A stretch of 64,000 bases of DNA from Hyunsoonleella aquatilis (lineage in GTDB: Bacteria; Bacteroidota; Bacteroidia; Flavobacteriales; Flavobacteriaceae). The position numbers were made by a program, and so were the translations under genes. Each line of letters starts with the position of its first letter. The first letter of the stretch is position 1. The notes beneath the pieces were generated by a model. It saw nothing but the letters and a program-made list of their open reading frames with translations. It was not told the DNA's origin and did not search any database. This document shows, in pieces, positions 18,864 to 27,198 of the stretch. Location: contig NZ_JACNMF010000001.1 in the NCBI RefSeq assembly GCF_014270105.1, positions 434,001 to 498,000 on the forward strand. Reading direction: 5' to 3'.

Positions 18864-19373
18864 TTAGCCCTTTGTTGTCAATTCTCTGGCAAAGTCAATA
18901 AATAGTTTATAAGCCTTAGTAAATGAATATTTGTCATCAGAATGTTTTATTGCTATGTTTCTTTTTACCATAGTCGAACCAACTAATCTTTTGATGCTTT
19001 CACCATCATTTAATTGTTTGTTCGCTTTTACGACATCTATCCAAGTACTGTTTTTTATATATTCTACTATCTCTTCAATATGGAAGTCTGAAAAACCTAG
19101 TTCATCCATAAAGTTTTTCCCATCCTTGTCTAATTCGTAGCATAGAACCGAGAAGAAGATGCTAATATCACGAGAAGTGTTCTCGTTTGTTTCATCTGAA
19201 ATTAGATAATAAAATTCTTGAGTGTTTTTAAGTTCAAATCCAAATGATTTGTCAAAAAACTCAACATAGAAGTCTTGATTTTCCTTTAGAATATCAAAAT
19301 AAGATTCATCAATTGTGATAAATCTACCATCCATTAAAGATGTCACTATTTGCTTATGTTTATTCGGATACAT
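18864..19373 (-). CDS. MksE/JetB-like KITE subunit of an SMC defence complex
   Basis: 169 residues, last gene of the four-gene SMC operon, overlapping the preceding gene by 14 nt. It opens with a winged-helix-like segment ending in GRFITIDESYFDILKENQDFY and continues with FFDKSFGFELKNTQEFYYLIS, the pattern of MksE/JetB proteins (DUF4194-like KITE proteins with tandem winged helices). A second winged-helix region follows (about 110-165). KITE subunits bind the kleisin and regulate SMC loading on DNA. The assignment rests on pattern, size and operon context; a profile search would be decisive. The converging permease gene ends 11 bp away. Confidence 0.72.
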   Translation of the reverse strand: MYPNKHKQIVTSLMDGRFITIDESYFDILKENQDFYVEFFDKSFGFELKNTQEFYYLISDETNENTSRDISIFFSVLCYELDKDGKNFMDELGFSDFHIEEIVEYIKNSTWIDVVKANKQLNDGESIKRLVGSTMVKRNIAIKHSDDKYSFTKAYKLFIDFARELTTKG

Positions 19374-20571
19374 TCTCTTTTTTGCTGATTTTTAGTTTGG
19401 GCATAATAAATTCTCCTTGTTTTGTTTTCAAGGAAATATTCTCCCTTTCTTTATCTTGTTCAATATCGTATTCTTCCTCAAATATTAGACTTGTTAACAT
19501 AAAATAGTTGTTAATGTCAAAATCTTTATTTTCATTTTCAATTGCTTTCTTGCACCAAGAGAAGAAATCAGTTACTGGAAGCTTTGAGTTTAGTTGGGAT
19601 TTATACTCCCTCTTATTGAAAATCCATTGTTTAATATCGTAGGCTTCTTCTTCAACAAAAACATCTTCTTCATTTTTGAATTGCTCAAAATACTCCTTTG
19701 TGTTTTCGTAGATATACTGATTGTATAGATTATCTCTGGACGTACTGAATAGTCTTGGTGGCTTTATTCCTTTGTAACAATTCATATTTGTCAGATACAA
19801 ATGAAAACCTTGAAGATATTCACTTTCGGTTCTAATCCTGTCCAATAAAGGCAAAAGCTCGTTGCTTAAGACTGTCGATTGTTGACTGATGTCCTTAACG
19901 ACTTGTCGTAAAAGATTGTAGAGTTTTTCAAATTGTCTTCTGATACTTTCGTCTGAATAATCAAATCGTTTATTGTTAGAAAATTGGGAAATCGCAAGTA
20001 GTTCGTTATAAATCGATTGTGAGTGATTAATATCCAAAATTGTATTCAAAGGAATAATGTAGTATTCAATTAAATATCTGGCATTTTGAACTTTTTCCTG
20101 ATATTCAATCTTTCGGGTATTGGCCTTTAATTCTCTTGATTCATTTAAAAGGCTAACCGTATTGTTCGTTACAGCATTTCGGAACTTTTTGATTTCATTG
20201 GATAAAGCTTCAATTCTGTCCAACAAAATGTTCTTGTCTTGATTGATACCTTCTTTTATGTTCAAAAACAAGGTTCTAATTGACTGACCAAATTTTTCAA
20301 TTTCTTCTGGAAGCAAAGGTTTAAATTGTTGCAGAACAAACTCAAATAGCACAAAATAGGGTTCATAAATCACAAAGTCATTATTCTGTTCAACGAGTAT
20401 TTTGTGCTCAAAAAGTTGATTTTCAATATCGCTTCCGAATTCTTTTAGTGTTTCATCAACTTGACTTTTTAGGATGATTTCATTCTTAACTTGAATGTCA
20501 AAGAGTTGGCGTAGCAAGTCAAAATGAGTTGCTAAAAATTGTACTATGCTCTTTGGTTCTGACTTAAACAT
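19360..20571 (-). CDS. MksF/JetA-like kleisin subunit of an SMC defence complex
   Basis: 403 residues, predicted mostly helical. The N-terminus (SIVQFLATHFDLLRQLF, then LKSQVDETLKEFG) looks like the winged-helix start of MukF/MksF/JetA kleisins. The middle (about 110-270) is a long helical, coiled-coil-rich region, and the C-terminal acidic and aromatic stretch (about 320-403) could be the domain that docks on the SMC head. It overlaps the Toprim gene upstream by 8 nt and the KITE gene downstream by 14 nt. Sequence similarity to known kleisins is too weak to see by eye beyond the N-terminus; the call depends on the operon. Confidence 0.66.
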   Translation of the reverse strand: MFKSEPKSIVQFLATHFDLLRQLFDIQVKNEIILKSQVDETLKEFGSDIENQLFEHKILVEQNNDFVIYEPYFVLFEFVLQQFKPLLPEEIEKFGQSIRTLFLNIKEGINQDKNILLDRIEALSNEIKKFRNAVTNNTVSLLNESRELKANTRKIEYQEKVQNARYLIEYYIIPLNTILDINHSQSIYNELLAISQFSNNKRFDYSDESIRRQFEKLYNLLRQVVKDISQQSTVLSNELLPLLDRIRTESEYLQGFHLYLTNMNCYKGIKPPRLFSTSRDNLYNQYIYENTKEYFEQFKNEEDVFVEEEAYDIKQWIFNKREYKSQLNSKLPVTDFFSWCKKAIENENKDFDINNYFMLTSLIFEEEYDIEQDKERENISLKTKQGEFIMPKLKISKKENVSE

Positions 20572-21358
20572 TGATGAGCGTTTCTTGTTCTAAAAATCTA
20601 TTGGTTCGGGCAACTTGTTCTCTGATTTTTACGACTGTTGAATCATCTGATGTCTTAACAGCCTTACTCATTTTAGCTTTGTTTCCTTTTAAAGATGCCG
20701 AATGCTTTTTAAAGAGTTCACTGTAATTATTTGGCAGATACAATTCTGCATTTCCAAACACTTCTTTGATTCTCAAATATTCGTCAAGTCCGTTAAAGTC
20801 ATAGTCAACAAAAACCAAAACCTCCTTTGCTTTAATCATTGAAATGGATTCTTTGCCTATTCGTCCGTATTTGTGGGCAAATAGAAATTCGTTGCCCAAT
20901 AATTTTTCCGCATTCAAAAAGGTTTCCAAATTCTCGACAAAACATATTTTATCAGCTATAACAGAAATAGGGATTACAGAGAACAATCCAAAATCACGAG
21001 TTAGTTTTTCTAAATCAATTATCTTCTCATTGATTTGATAAGCAGAAAATCCTCTGAATAAAAAAATGGGGTTGCTATCAACTTTTGTAGCCTTTGAGTT
21101 TCTGTATTTTTTGATGTTTCCCGATTTGGATTTGGAAACGTCTTGTTCCGGAAATGACGTTTTGAAGAATTTTTCAAATTCAGTTTCTTTGGAAATTTCA
21201 ATCTTAAATCCTCTGCCAAGTTTTGAAGATTTAAGAATTTCAGCTTCAAGCAGATTTTTAAACGTATCGGACTGCAAAACACTTTTCGGAACAGCCGATT
21301 TTGAAATAGATTTGTTTTCAAGCAATAATTTATATGTTTTGAAATCGACTTCTTTCAT
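20564..21358 (-). CDS. Toprim-domain protein, JetD/MksG-like putative nuclease
   Basis: 264 residues, overlapping the SMC gene by 4 nt. The C-terminal half has a Toprim core: Glu142 in ICFVENLETFLN, then Asp185 and Asp187 in EVLVFVDYDFNGLDEY, and a closing RFLEQETLI like the C-terminal segment of JetD and topoisomerase VI A-type proteins. These acidic residues would bind Mg2+ and cut DNA. In Wadjet systems the Toprim subunit cleaves small circular plasmid DNA once it is extruded by the SMC motor. The protein is short for JetD (usually nearer 400 residues), so the N-terminal arm or CAP-like region is reduced. The N-terminal part (1-95) is basic and unrecognised. Confidence 0.74.
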   Translation of the reverse strand: MKEVDFKTYKLLLENKSISKSAVPKSVLQSDTFKNLLEAEILKSSKLGRGFKIEISKETEFEKFFKTSFPEQDVSKSKSGNIKKYRNSKATKVDSNPIFLFRGFSAYQINEKIIDLEKLTRDFGLFSVIPISVIADKICFVENLETFLNAEKLLGNEFLFAHKYGRIGKESISMIKAKEVLVFVDYDFNGLDEYLRIKEVFGNAELYLPNNYSELFKKHSASLKGNKAKMSKAVKTSDDSTVVKIREQVARTNRFLEQETLINV

Positions 21359-24018
21359 TGGGTTTCAACGGGTTTTCTTAAAATAACATTTCCATTTTTC
21401 TCACTTACCACTATTTTCCCTTTACTTCTCCTCACCAAATAGTATTTGTCAAAACCATCATAAGGATGCAATGGTGCCGCTGAAATCGGTATGAAGTTAT
21501 GTTCTTTACAGAAGTTCAAAATTTCAATTCTATTTGCCTCGTCAATGGTTCCGATTTCATCAACAAATATCACAATTTTGTTTTCATGATCTTTCACAAC
21601 GATTTGATTGATAATTGACATAATCAGAACCAAGCGTATCATTTTGTCTGTTCCGTCCGATTCGATTTGGTTTTTTAGGTCTACGACTTTGTGCTGTCCT
21701 TTTTTATGTAGATGAAGTTTAATGTCAAATAAATCATTAAACGAAATTGTGGTTTGACTATCCAAATATTTGTTGAGTGTATTTAGGTTTTCAGATTGGT
21801 CGTCAAAAATCAGTTCAGAAGTTAAATCTCTAATTTGGATGATTTTGTTTAAGTCCTTAATGAGTTTTTCATTCTCAATGATTTCTATCTTCAAAGTATC
21901 GATATCCGAAATCTTTATCTTCCGAATTTTAGAATTGAACTGATTGGTTATAAAAGAGTTAAATTCTGCAAACCTTGTATATAGTGTGCGACAAGGATTT
22001 GCAAATTGGGTGGAAATATTTTTTAATAAGCCATCAATGGCTTTTTGTTTGTCGTCTAAGGTTACAAGCTCAGACTCAACGTATCGGATAAATTCATTTT
22101 CGTCTGCTTCTAATCTCTCAGTTTTGTTTTTTAATTTTTCAAAAAGTTTAAACTTATCATTTTTAATTTGCTCTCGTTCTTGAAAATTTCTTCTTATGTT
22201 GGCATAAATATTATCTAATGAATCTGTTGATTGATAATCTTTAGGTTTGATTCCAAATTGCTCAAGCTCAACTTTCCATTTTTGTATATCATTTATTCTT
22301 TGTTCCTTTTGAATTATTTCAGAATTAGTTTTCTCAATTGTTTCTGAAAGCTTCCTGACTTCTTCTTCAATTAACCTAATGTCTTTAGCAGATTGCTCTT
22401 TTTGTTTGAATAAACTTTCAAATTCTAATTTTAAAGACTCAAGTTCCTTCTCAAGTTTTGGAAGTTGTTTTAGCTTTTCTATTTTATCGGTTACACCCTT
22501 GATTTTCTTCTTTATTTCTAGTAAATCCTTTTGATGTTTCTCTAAATCCTTGGCTATAGGAAGTAGCTTTTCATTAAAGCTTTTTTCCTTTTCAAATTCC
22601 TTGATCTGTTTTTTCAACTCTTTAATGGATTCTATTGGTTTTCCTTTCAAGTCATTTGGCAACATTATAACTCCGTCAAAGAGTTTCATCAAGTTTTCCG
22701 TTCGCTTGATTTTCGTAGAAATGTTTTCAAATGGCAGACTTGAAATATCAGTTGACAGAATCCTGTTCAGTAATTCCTTGTTATCTTGATTATCTGAAAT
22801 TTGATGAATCAATTGATTGGAATAGGTATCAACTTGACTCGTGATTCTTCTGATTTGAGATTCGGCTTTTTCAATCTTGCTATCAATTGCTTTACTATTT
22901 AGATTTTGATTTTCAATTTGGGTTAGTTGGCTCTCAATGGTTTTCCTTTCGGCATCTAAATTTTGAAAGGATTGCTCTAAAAACTGTAAACTTTCATAAG
23001 ACTTGATTTCTTTTACCAATCCATCTTTTTGGTCTATGTCTTCCTGTTTTTGTTCCAATAGGGTTTCTATTTTACCAAATTCTTGGTTTAGTTTATCTTT
23101 TTTTGGATTGAGCGTTTCGTTTAAATGGGTTCTATTTTTGTCTCTTTCTGTTTTTATTTTTGAAACAGAAGTTCCCAATTCTGAATAAAGCGATGAATAT
23201 TGATGGTCAAAAGCAAATATCAACTCTGAAAGTATCGTACTTTTTCCAGCATACTGATTTACCAATTCTTTAAAGCCATTAAAGCTACGCTGGATACTTT
23301 TGATAACTTTTATATCCCGATTGTGCTTCAATAAGGTTTGTATGTCCTTTTGGTTTTTCTTTGAGAAAGAAACTCTTTCGTTTTCTTTATTATCTGCAAT
23401 TATCAATGACTCTTTTAGCGAGTTGTTGTTTATAAGCTGTGAGTTTATCAGGTACTTATAGATTTTGGAAAAATTGTTGCTAATTCCCCGTCCATCTTGG
23501 TTTACATTTTGGTTTAACCAAACAACCGCATTGTTTCGTTTCCCTTTCTGATAGACAAAGTTGAAAACTTCCCTGCGGTTTGGGAATTTACTGTGTTCAA
23601 TTCCATTTGTGGCAAATTCGGAAAGTAATGAATCAAACTTTTTTAGTTTTTGGCCTTTCGCTGTGTCGGTAAAATAGTGTTCTTCTTTATATTCACTATC
23701 GATTTTATAATAGTTGAGATTGCCTTCGGCATTTCTTTTGACCAAAATAGAGTAGTAGCGATTTTTGAAAATCTCAAAGACAATAAAACTTGAATTTATA
23801 GAAGGGAAATAGTGATTGAATGTGGTTTTGTCTCCCGTTCTGTTTCCACTAAACGTCATTTCTCGCCCGTCAATTATAAACAAGAAATTAAGTGCATAAA
23901 TTAGCGTACTTTTTCCGATATTGTTTGGTCCAACAATTTGAAGTGAATTGCAGTCGTCAAGCTCAATATCAGCTTTCGAGTAAATGTCAGAATTCAAAAT
24001 TATCAGTCTTTTCAGCAT
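21355..24018 (-). CDS. SMC-like ATPase, MksB/JetC-type
   Basis: 887-residue ABC-type ATPase of the SMC/Rad50/MukB fold. Walker A is GPNNIGKS (residues 30-37), the signature-like SDG is at 787-789, and Walker B is VIFVDE (816-821, Asp820 and Glu821). Between the two head halves lie long heptad-like coiled coils (about 250-480 and 490-680) with a break in the middle that would be the hinge. It would act as the DNA-loop-extruding motor of the complex with the three downstream gene products. It is shorter than JetC (about 1100) and close to MksB in size. The ATG at 24018 is clear. The gene follows engB in the same direction with a 93-bp gap. Confidence 0.82.
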   Translation of the reverse strand: MLKRLIILNSDIYSKADIELDDCNSLQIVGPNNIGKSTLIYALNFLFIIDGREMTFSGNRTGDKTTFNHYFPSINSSFIVFEIFKNRYYSILVKRNAEGNLNYYKIDSEYKEEHYFTDTAKGQKLKKFDSLLSEFATNGIEHSKFPNRREVFNFVYQKGKRNNAVVWLNQNVNQDGRGISNNFSKIYKYLINSQLINNNSLKESLIIADNKENERVSFSKKNQKDIQTLLKHNRDIKVIKSIQRSFNGFKELVNQYAGKSTILSELIFAFDHQYSSLYSELGTSVSKIKTERDKNRTHLNETLNPKKDKLNQEFGKIETLLEQKQEDIDQKDGLVKEIKSYESLQFLEQSFQNLDAERKTIESQLTQIENQNLNSKAIDSKIEKAESQIRRITSQVDTYSNQLIHQISDNQDNKELLNRILSTDISSLPFENISTKIKRTENLMKLFDGVIMLPNDLKGKPIESIKELKKQIKEFEKEKSFNEKLLPIAKDLEKHQKDLLEIKKKIKGVTDKIEKLKQLPKLEKELESLKLEFESLFKQKEQSAKDIRLIEEEVRKLSETIEKTNSEIIQKEQRINDIQKWKVELEQFGIKPKDYQSTDSLDNIYANIRRNFQEREQIKNDKFKLFEKLKNKTERLEADENEFIRYVESELVTLDDKQKAIDGLLKNISTQFANPCRTLYTRFAEFNSFITNQFNSKIRKIKISDIDTLKIEIIENEKLIKDLNKIIQIRDLTSELIFDDQSENLNTLNKYLDSQTTISFNDLFDIKLHLHKKGQHKVVDLKNQIESDGTDKMIRLVLIMSIINQIVVKDHENKIVIFVDEIGTIDEANRIEILNFCKEHNFIPISAAPLHPYDGFDKYYLVRRSKGKIVVSEKNGNVILRKPVETQ

Positions 24019-24111
24019 TTTTAGAGTAAAAGGGGTTAAACCTTAAATAAAGAGTAAAAAGATAAGAGAATTTTTCTACAAAAGGATGCTGTAAATGAGA
24101 AATCATCTTAG

Positions 24112-24714
24112 TCAATGATGAACATTTCCATTCAACCCCTCAACATACCCCAAAACCGCTTCCTTCCCCATCCCATTCGATGAAGAAGTCACAAAATAAT
24201 TGGGCATTTCTTCCCAAAATTCAAGCATTGCATTTTGATATTCGGAAACATGCCGTTCAATGGCCTTGGGTTTTAACTTGTCGGCTTTTGTGAAAATGAT
24301 GGAAAACGGGATGCCGTTTTCACCCAACCATTGCATAAAATCCAAATCAATGGGCTGTGGTTTGTGGCGGATATCCACTAAAACAAAGGCTGTCACTAAT
24401 TGTTCCCGATGACTAAAATATTGGGTGATAAACTTTTGAAAGGTCTTTTTATCCCGTTTGGACACCTTGGCATAACCGTACCCCGGCAAGTCCACCAAGT
24501 GCCAATTTTTGTTGATTAAAAAGTGATTAATAAGCTGCGTTTTTCCAGGTTTTCCAGAGGTTTTGGCCAAGCTTTTACGTCCTGTAAGCATATTGATGAG
24601 CGATGACTTTCCTACATTACTACGCCCGATAAAGGCATATTCGGGCAGACTGCTCTTTGGGCATTTTGCCACATCGGAATTGCTTACCACAAATTCAGCA
24701 GACTTTATCACCAT
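24112..24714 (-). CDS. engB: Ribosome-biogenesis GTPase EngB (YihA/YsxC)
   Basis: Small TRAFAC GTPase of 200 residues needed for 50S subunit assembly. Walker A GRSNVGKSS (residues 30-38), the G3 motif DLPGYGYAKVSKRDK and the G4 TKAD in IIFTKADKLKP are visible. Full length, cytosolic. It lies 68 bp downstream of an alpha/beta hydrolase gene in the same direction, beside the mraZ-led dcw cluster, an arrangement common in flavobacteria. The SMC-type operon interrupts the region just downstream. Confidence 0.97.
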   Translation of the reverse strand: MVIKSAEFVVSNSDVAKCPKSSLPEYAFIGRSNVGKSSLINMLTGRKSLAKTSGKPGKTQLINHFLINKNWHLVDLPGYGYAKVSKRDKKTFQKFITQYFSHREQLVTAFVLVDIRHKPQPIDLDFMQWLGENGIPFSIIFTKADKLKPKAIERHVSEYQNAMLEFWEEMPNYFVTSSSNGMGKEAVLGYVEGLNGNVHH

Positions 24715-24750
24715 AATTTTGGAATTTTAAGCTTTGGAGTTGTTATTTAG

Positions 24751-24768
24751 TCCCGATAGCTATCGGGA
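24751..24768. repeat. Perfect 18-bp palindrome TCCCGATAGCTATCGGGA (copy 2)
   Basis: Identical to the copy at 1312-1329, here in the 68-bp gap between the alpha/beta hydrolase gene and engB. Confidence 0.85.
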
Positions 24769-24782
24769 TTGGAATTTGACGC

Positions 24783-25547
24783 TTAAAGATCACGCTTTGT
24801 GAGCCAAGCATCCATTAATTCGTTAAAGGTGTCTGGGTGTTCCATCATTGCAGCGTGCCCACATTTATCGATCCAAAACAGTTCGGAGTCTGGTAGTAGC
24901 TCATGGAATTCCTCCGCAACCTCTGGAGGGGTAACGTTGTCGTTCTTGCCCCAAATAATGCAAGTTGGGGTTTGCATTTTTGGTAAATCTTTCGCCATGT
25001 TGTGTCGGATGGCGCTTTTGGCTATGGCCAAAGTTTTTACCAGTTTGTTGCGATCGTTAACGGATTTATAAACTTCGTCAACAATTTCCTTAGTTGCCAC
25101 TTTAGGGTCGTAAAATACATCTTGGGCCTTCTTTTTAATTACTTCGTAGTCGCTACGTTTGGTATAGCCACTGCCCATGGCACTTTCATAAAGCCCTGAA
25201 CTTCCAGTAATTATAAGACCTTTAACTTTTTTGGGATATAACTTGGTGTGGTATAATCCAATATGGCCTCCTAAGGAATTCCCAAGCAGAATAACTTCCT
25301 TAAACCCTTTAAATTCAATAAAATCATGCAGGTATTTGGCAAAGTTTTTAACGTTGGTTTTAAGCAACGTCATCGTGTAGATGGGCAGTTCAGGAATAAC
25401 TACCTTGTAGCCCTTGGCACTGAAATAGTTCTTTACGGAATCAAAATTACTCAAGCCCCCCATTAAACCATGCAACACAATAATTGGCGTGCCTTCGCCA
25501 ACTTCAATATAACTGTAATTTTTTTCTTTCTTTAAGCTATCCCCCAT
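24783..25547 (-). CDS. Alpha/beta-fold hydrolase
   Basis: 254-residue cytosolic hydrolase. The oxyanion region is VLHGLMGG (about 24-31), the nucleophile elbow GNSLGG holds Ser91, the acid is Asp203 in GKNDNVTPP and the base is His231 in CGHAAMMEHP. It resembles 2-hydroxymuconate-semialdehyde hydrolase and MhpC-like esterases, but the substrate cannot be read from the sequence. A well-formed promoter lies upstream. The gene is a regular neighbour of engB and mraZ in flavobacteria, which hints at a housekeeping role. Confidence 0.9.
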   Translation of the reverse strand: MGDSLKKEKNYSYIEVGEGTPIIVLHGLMGGLSNFDSVKNYFSAKGYKVVIPELPIYTMTLLKTNVKNFAKYLHDFIEFKGFKEVILLGNSLGGHIGLYHTKLYPKKVKGLIITGSSGLYESAMGSGYTKRSDYEVIKKKAQDVFYDPKVATKEIVDEVYKSVNDRNKLVKTLAIAKSAIRHNMAKDLPKMQTPTCIIWGKNDNVTPPEVAEEFHELLPDSELFWIDKCGHAAMMEHPDTFNELMDAWLTKRDL

Positions 25548-25577
25548 GTATTTCGGTTCATCCTTTTCCTAATAAAA

Positions 25578-25606
25578 CAAATATAGGCAAATCATTCAAA
25601 TTTCAA
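25578..25606 (-). promoter_or_regulatory. Promoter for the hydrolase-engB operon
   Basis: On the minus strand TTG (25606-25604), an 18-nt spacer and TATATTTG (25585-25578) match the Bacteroidota TTG-N(17-21)-TAnnTTTG promoter. The -7 element ends 31 nt before the ATG of the hydrolase gene. Confidence 0.7.
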
Positions 25607-25773
25607 GGGGTTTAATATGTTATGGGCAAAACTTGCATTTTCGATTCATGTCAACACATGTTAACAAACATTTATCCCACTTTATAACCTATTGAAAATC
25701 AGAATTCATCATATTGAATTTATATAAAAACTAAAGCAAAAGACACACTTCATCGAAAACTTATCAACAAAAA

Positions 25774-25799
25774 GTGGTAGGAAGTGGTAAATGGTGGTA
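25774..25799 (+). promoter_or_regulatory. Three GTGGTA boxes at 10-bp spacing, likely MraZ operator
   Basis: GTGGTA occurs at 25774-25779, 25784-25789 and 25794-25799, each exactly one helical turn from the next, just upstream of a TATATTTG -7 element and the mraZ gene. MraZ of other bacteria is a ring-shaped regulator that binds several short G-rich boxes (TGGGN type) upstream of its own operon. The position and repetition fit autoregulation of the division and cell-wall cluster. Confidence 0.75.
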
Positions 25800-25808
25800 A
25801 ATTTTCGA

Positions 25809-25816
25809 TATATTTG
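25809..25816 (+). promoter_or_regulatory. -7 promoter element for the dcw cluster
   Basis: TATATTTG matches TAnnTTTG, 32 nt upstream of the mraZ start. The place of a -33 element is taken by the GTGGTA boxes, so binding there could block or activate RNA polymerase directly. Confidence 0.6.
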
Positions 25817-25848
25817 AAACTTAAAGTTCTAAATCTAGGGTCGCCTCA

Positions 25849-26313
25849 TTGCATTCATTAATAGGAACATACAGTTGTAAAGTAGATGTCAAAGGACGTT
25901 TGATGATTCCTGCTGGCATGAAAAAACAGTTGATGCCAATTCTTGATGATGGTTTTGTATTGAGGCGGTCCGTGTTTCAGCAGTGTCTAGAATTGTACCC
26001 TATGGCAGAGTGGCAATTGCTAATGCAAAAGATGAACAAGCTTAACCGATTCAAGAAAAAGAACAACGATTTTATCCGTCGGTTTAGCGCGGGTGCTAGA
26101 ATTGTGGAAGTAGATAGCAATGGAAGATTGTTGATTCCTAGGGATTTAATGGGAATCGCGAATATTTCTAAAGACATCGTGCTATCACCATCGATAAATA
26201 TTGTTGAAATCTGGGATAAAGATTTGTACGAAAAGGCTATAGATGATGCGGCGATGGATTTTGCAGATTTAGCTGAAGAGGTAATGGGTCAAGATGACGA
26301 CGATGTATCATAA
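25849..26313 (+). CDS. mraZ: Transcriptional regulator MraZ
   Basis: 154-residue double AbrB-like DNA-binding protein; first gene of the division and cell-wall cluster. The two DXXXR-type motifs of the fold are seen as CKVDVKGRLMIPAGMK (about 9-24) and VEVDSNGRLLIPRDLM (about 84-99). The start is TTG at 25849, giving LHSLIGTYSCKVD, which matches the usual MraZ N-terminus; no ATG is available in the right place. It controls the mra/dcw operon by binding boxes upstream of itself, here probably the GTGGTA repeats. It overlaps rsmH by 20 nt. Confidence 0.96.
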   Translation: MHSLIGTYSCKVDVKGRLMIPAGMKKQLMPILDDGFVLRRSVFQQCLELYPMAEWQLLMQKMNKLNRFKKKNNDFIRRFSAGARIVEVDSNGRLLIPRDLMGIANISKDIVLSPSINIVEIWDKDLYEKAIDDAAMDFADLAEEVMGQDDDDVS

Positions 26314-27196
26314 TCCTGTGCTTTTGAAAGAGACTGTGGATGGTTTGGCGATAAAGCCTGATGGAGTTTACGTTGATGTGACCTTTGGAGGCGGAGGCCA
26401 TAGCCGCGAAATTCTTAACAGATTGGGAAATGAAGGCAGGTTGTTGGCTTTTGATCAGGACGAGGATGCATTGGACAACGCTATTGATGATCAGAGATTT
26501 GTTTTGATACATGAAAACTTCAGATACGTAAAGCGCTTTTTGAGGTTTCATGGGGTTCGGGAGGTCGATGGGGTTTTAGCTGATTTCGGGGTGTCGTCCC
26601 ATCAATTTGATGTAGCTGAGCGCGGGTTTTCAACGCGATTTGATGCCAAATTGGATATGCGAATGAACCAGCAAAATGAATTATCGGCATACCAAGTCAT
26701 AAACGAATACGAAGAAGAACAGTTGAAACAAGTGCTTTTGCAATATGGGGAATTGAGGTCGGCACCAGCCATGGCACGGTTGATTGTGGTCCACAGGCAA
26801 AATGAAAAAATTGTAACAAGCGTACAGTTAAAAGAAGTGCTTAAGAAGTTTTTGTCTCCCAAGCATGAGAATAAAATTTTGGCGCAAATCTATCAAGCGA
26901 TTCGCATTGAGGTGAACCAAGAAATTGAAGTACTGAAGGAGTTTTTATCTCAAACACCTAAGATTTTAAAGCCAGGTGGGAGGTTGAGTTTTATTTCGTA
27001 CCACTCATTGGAGGATAGGTTGGTAAAACGTTTTATTAGAAATGGATTGTTTGAAGGGGAGCCGGAGCGCGATGTATTCGGAAATTTTGAAGTGCCGTTG
27101 AAAAAAGTGGGCGGTTTAATTGTGCCAACGCAAGAGGAAATCAAAAATAACAATCGGGCACGCAGTGCCAAATTAAGAATAGCCGAGAAACTGTAA
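26294..27196 (+). CDS. rsmH: 16S rRNA (cytosine-1402-N4)-methyltransferase
   Basis: RsmH/MraW, 300 residues, an S-adenosylmethionine-dependent enzyme acting on C1402 of 16S rRNA. The SAM-binding motif is VDVTFGGGGHS (about 28-38), and DGVLADFGVSSHQFD and GGRLSFISYHSLEDRLVK are family signatures. The start is ATG 26294 or 26303, inside the end of mraZ, which couples translation of the two. The C-terminus NNRARSAKLRIAEK is intact. Confidence 0.97.
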   Translation: MTTMYHNPVLLKETVDGLAIKPDGVYVDVTFGGGGHSREILNRLGNEGRLLAFDQDEDALDNAIDDQRFVLIHENFRYVKRFLRFHGVREVDGVLADFGVSSHQFDVAERGFSTRFDAKLDMRMNQQNELSAYQVINEYEEEQLKQVLLQYGELRSAPAMARLIVVHRQNEKIVTSVQLKEVLKKFLSPKHENKILAQIYQAIRIEVNQEIEVLKEFLSQTPKILKPGGRLSFISYHSLEDRLVKRFIRNGLFEGEPERDVFGNFEVPLKKVGGLIVPTQEEIKNNNRARSAKLRIAEKL

Positions 27197-27198
27197 AA

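Noticed and set aside
21355-24018. RecN, SbcC or a Lamassu LmuB-type SMC
   Set aside because: The three downstream partners (Toprim, kleisin-like, KITE-like) fit the Wadjet/Mks set; there is no SbcD and no LmuA-type effector.
25620-25800. Replication origin with DnaA boxes
   Set aside because: TTATCCCAC and TTATCAAC are at best weak box variants, there is no box cluster and no dnaA or other origin genes nearby.
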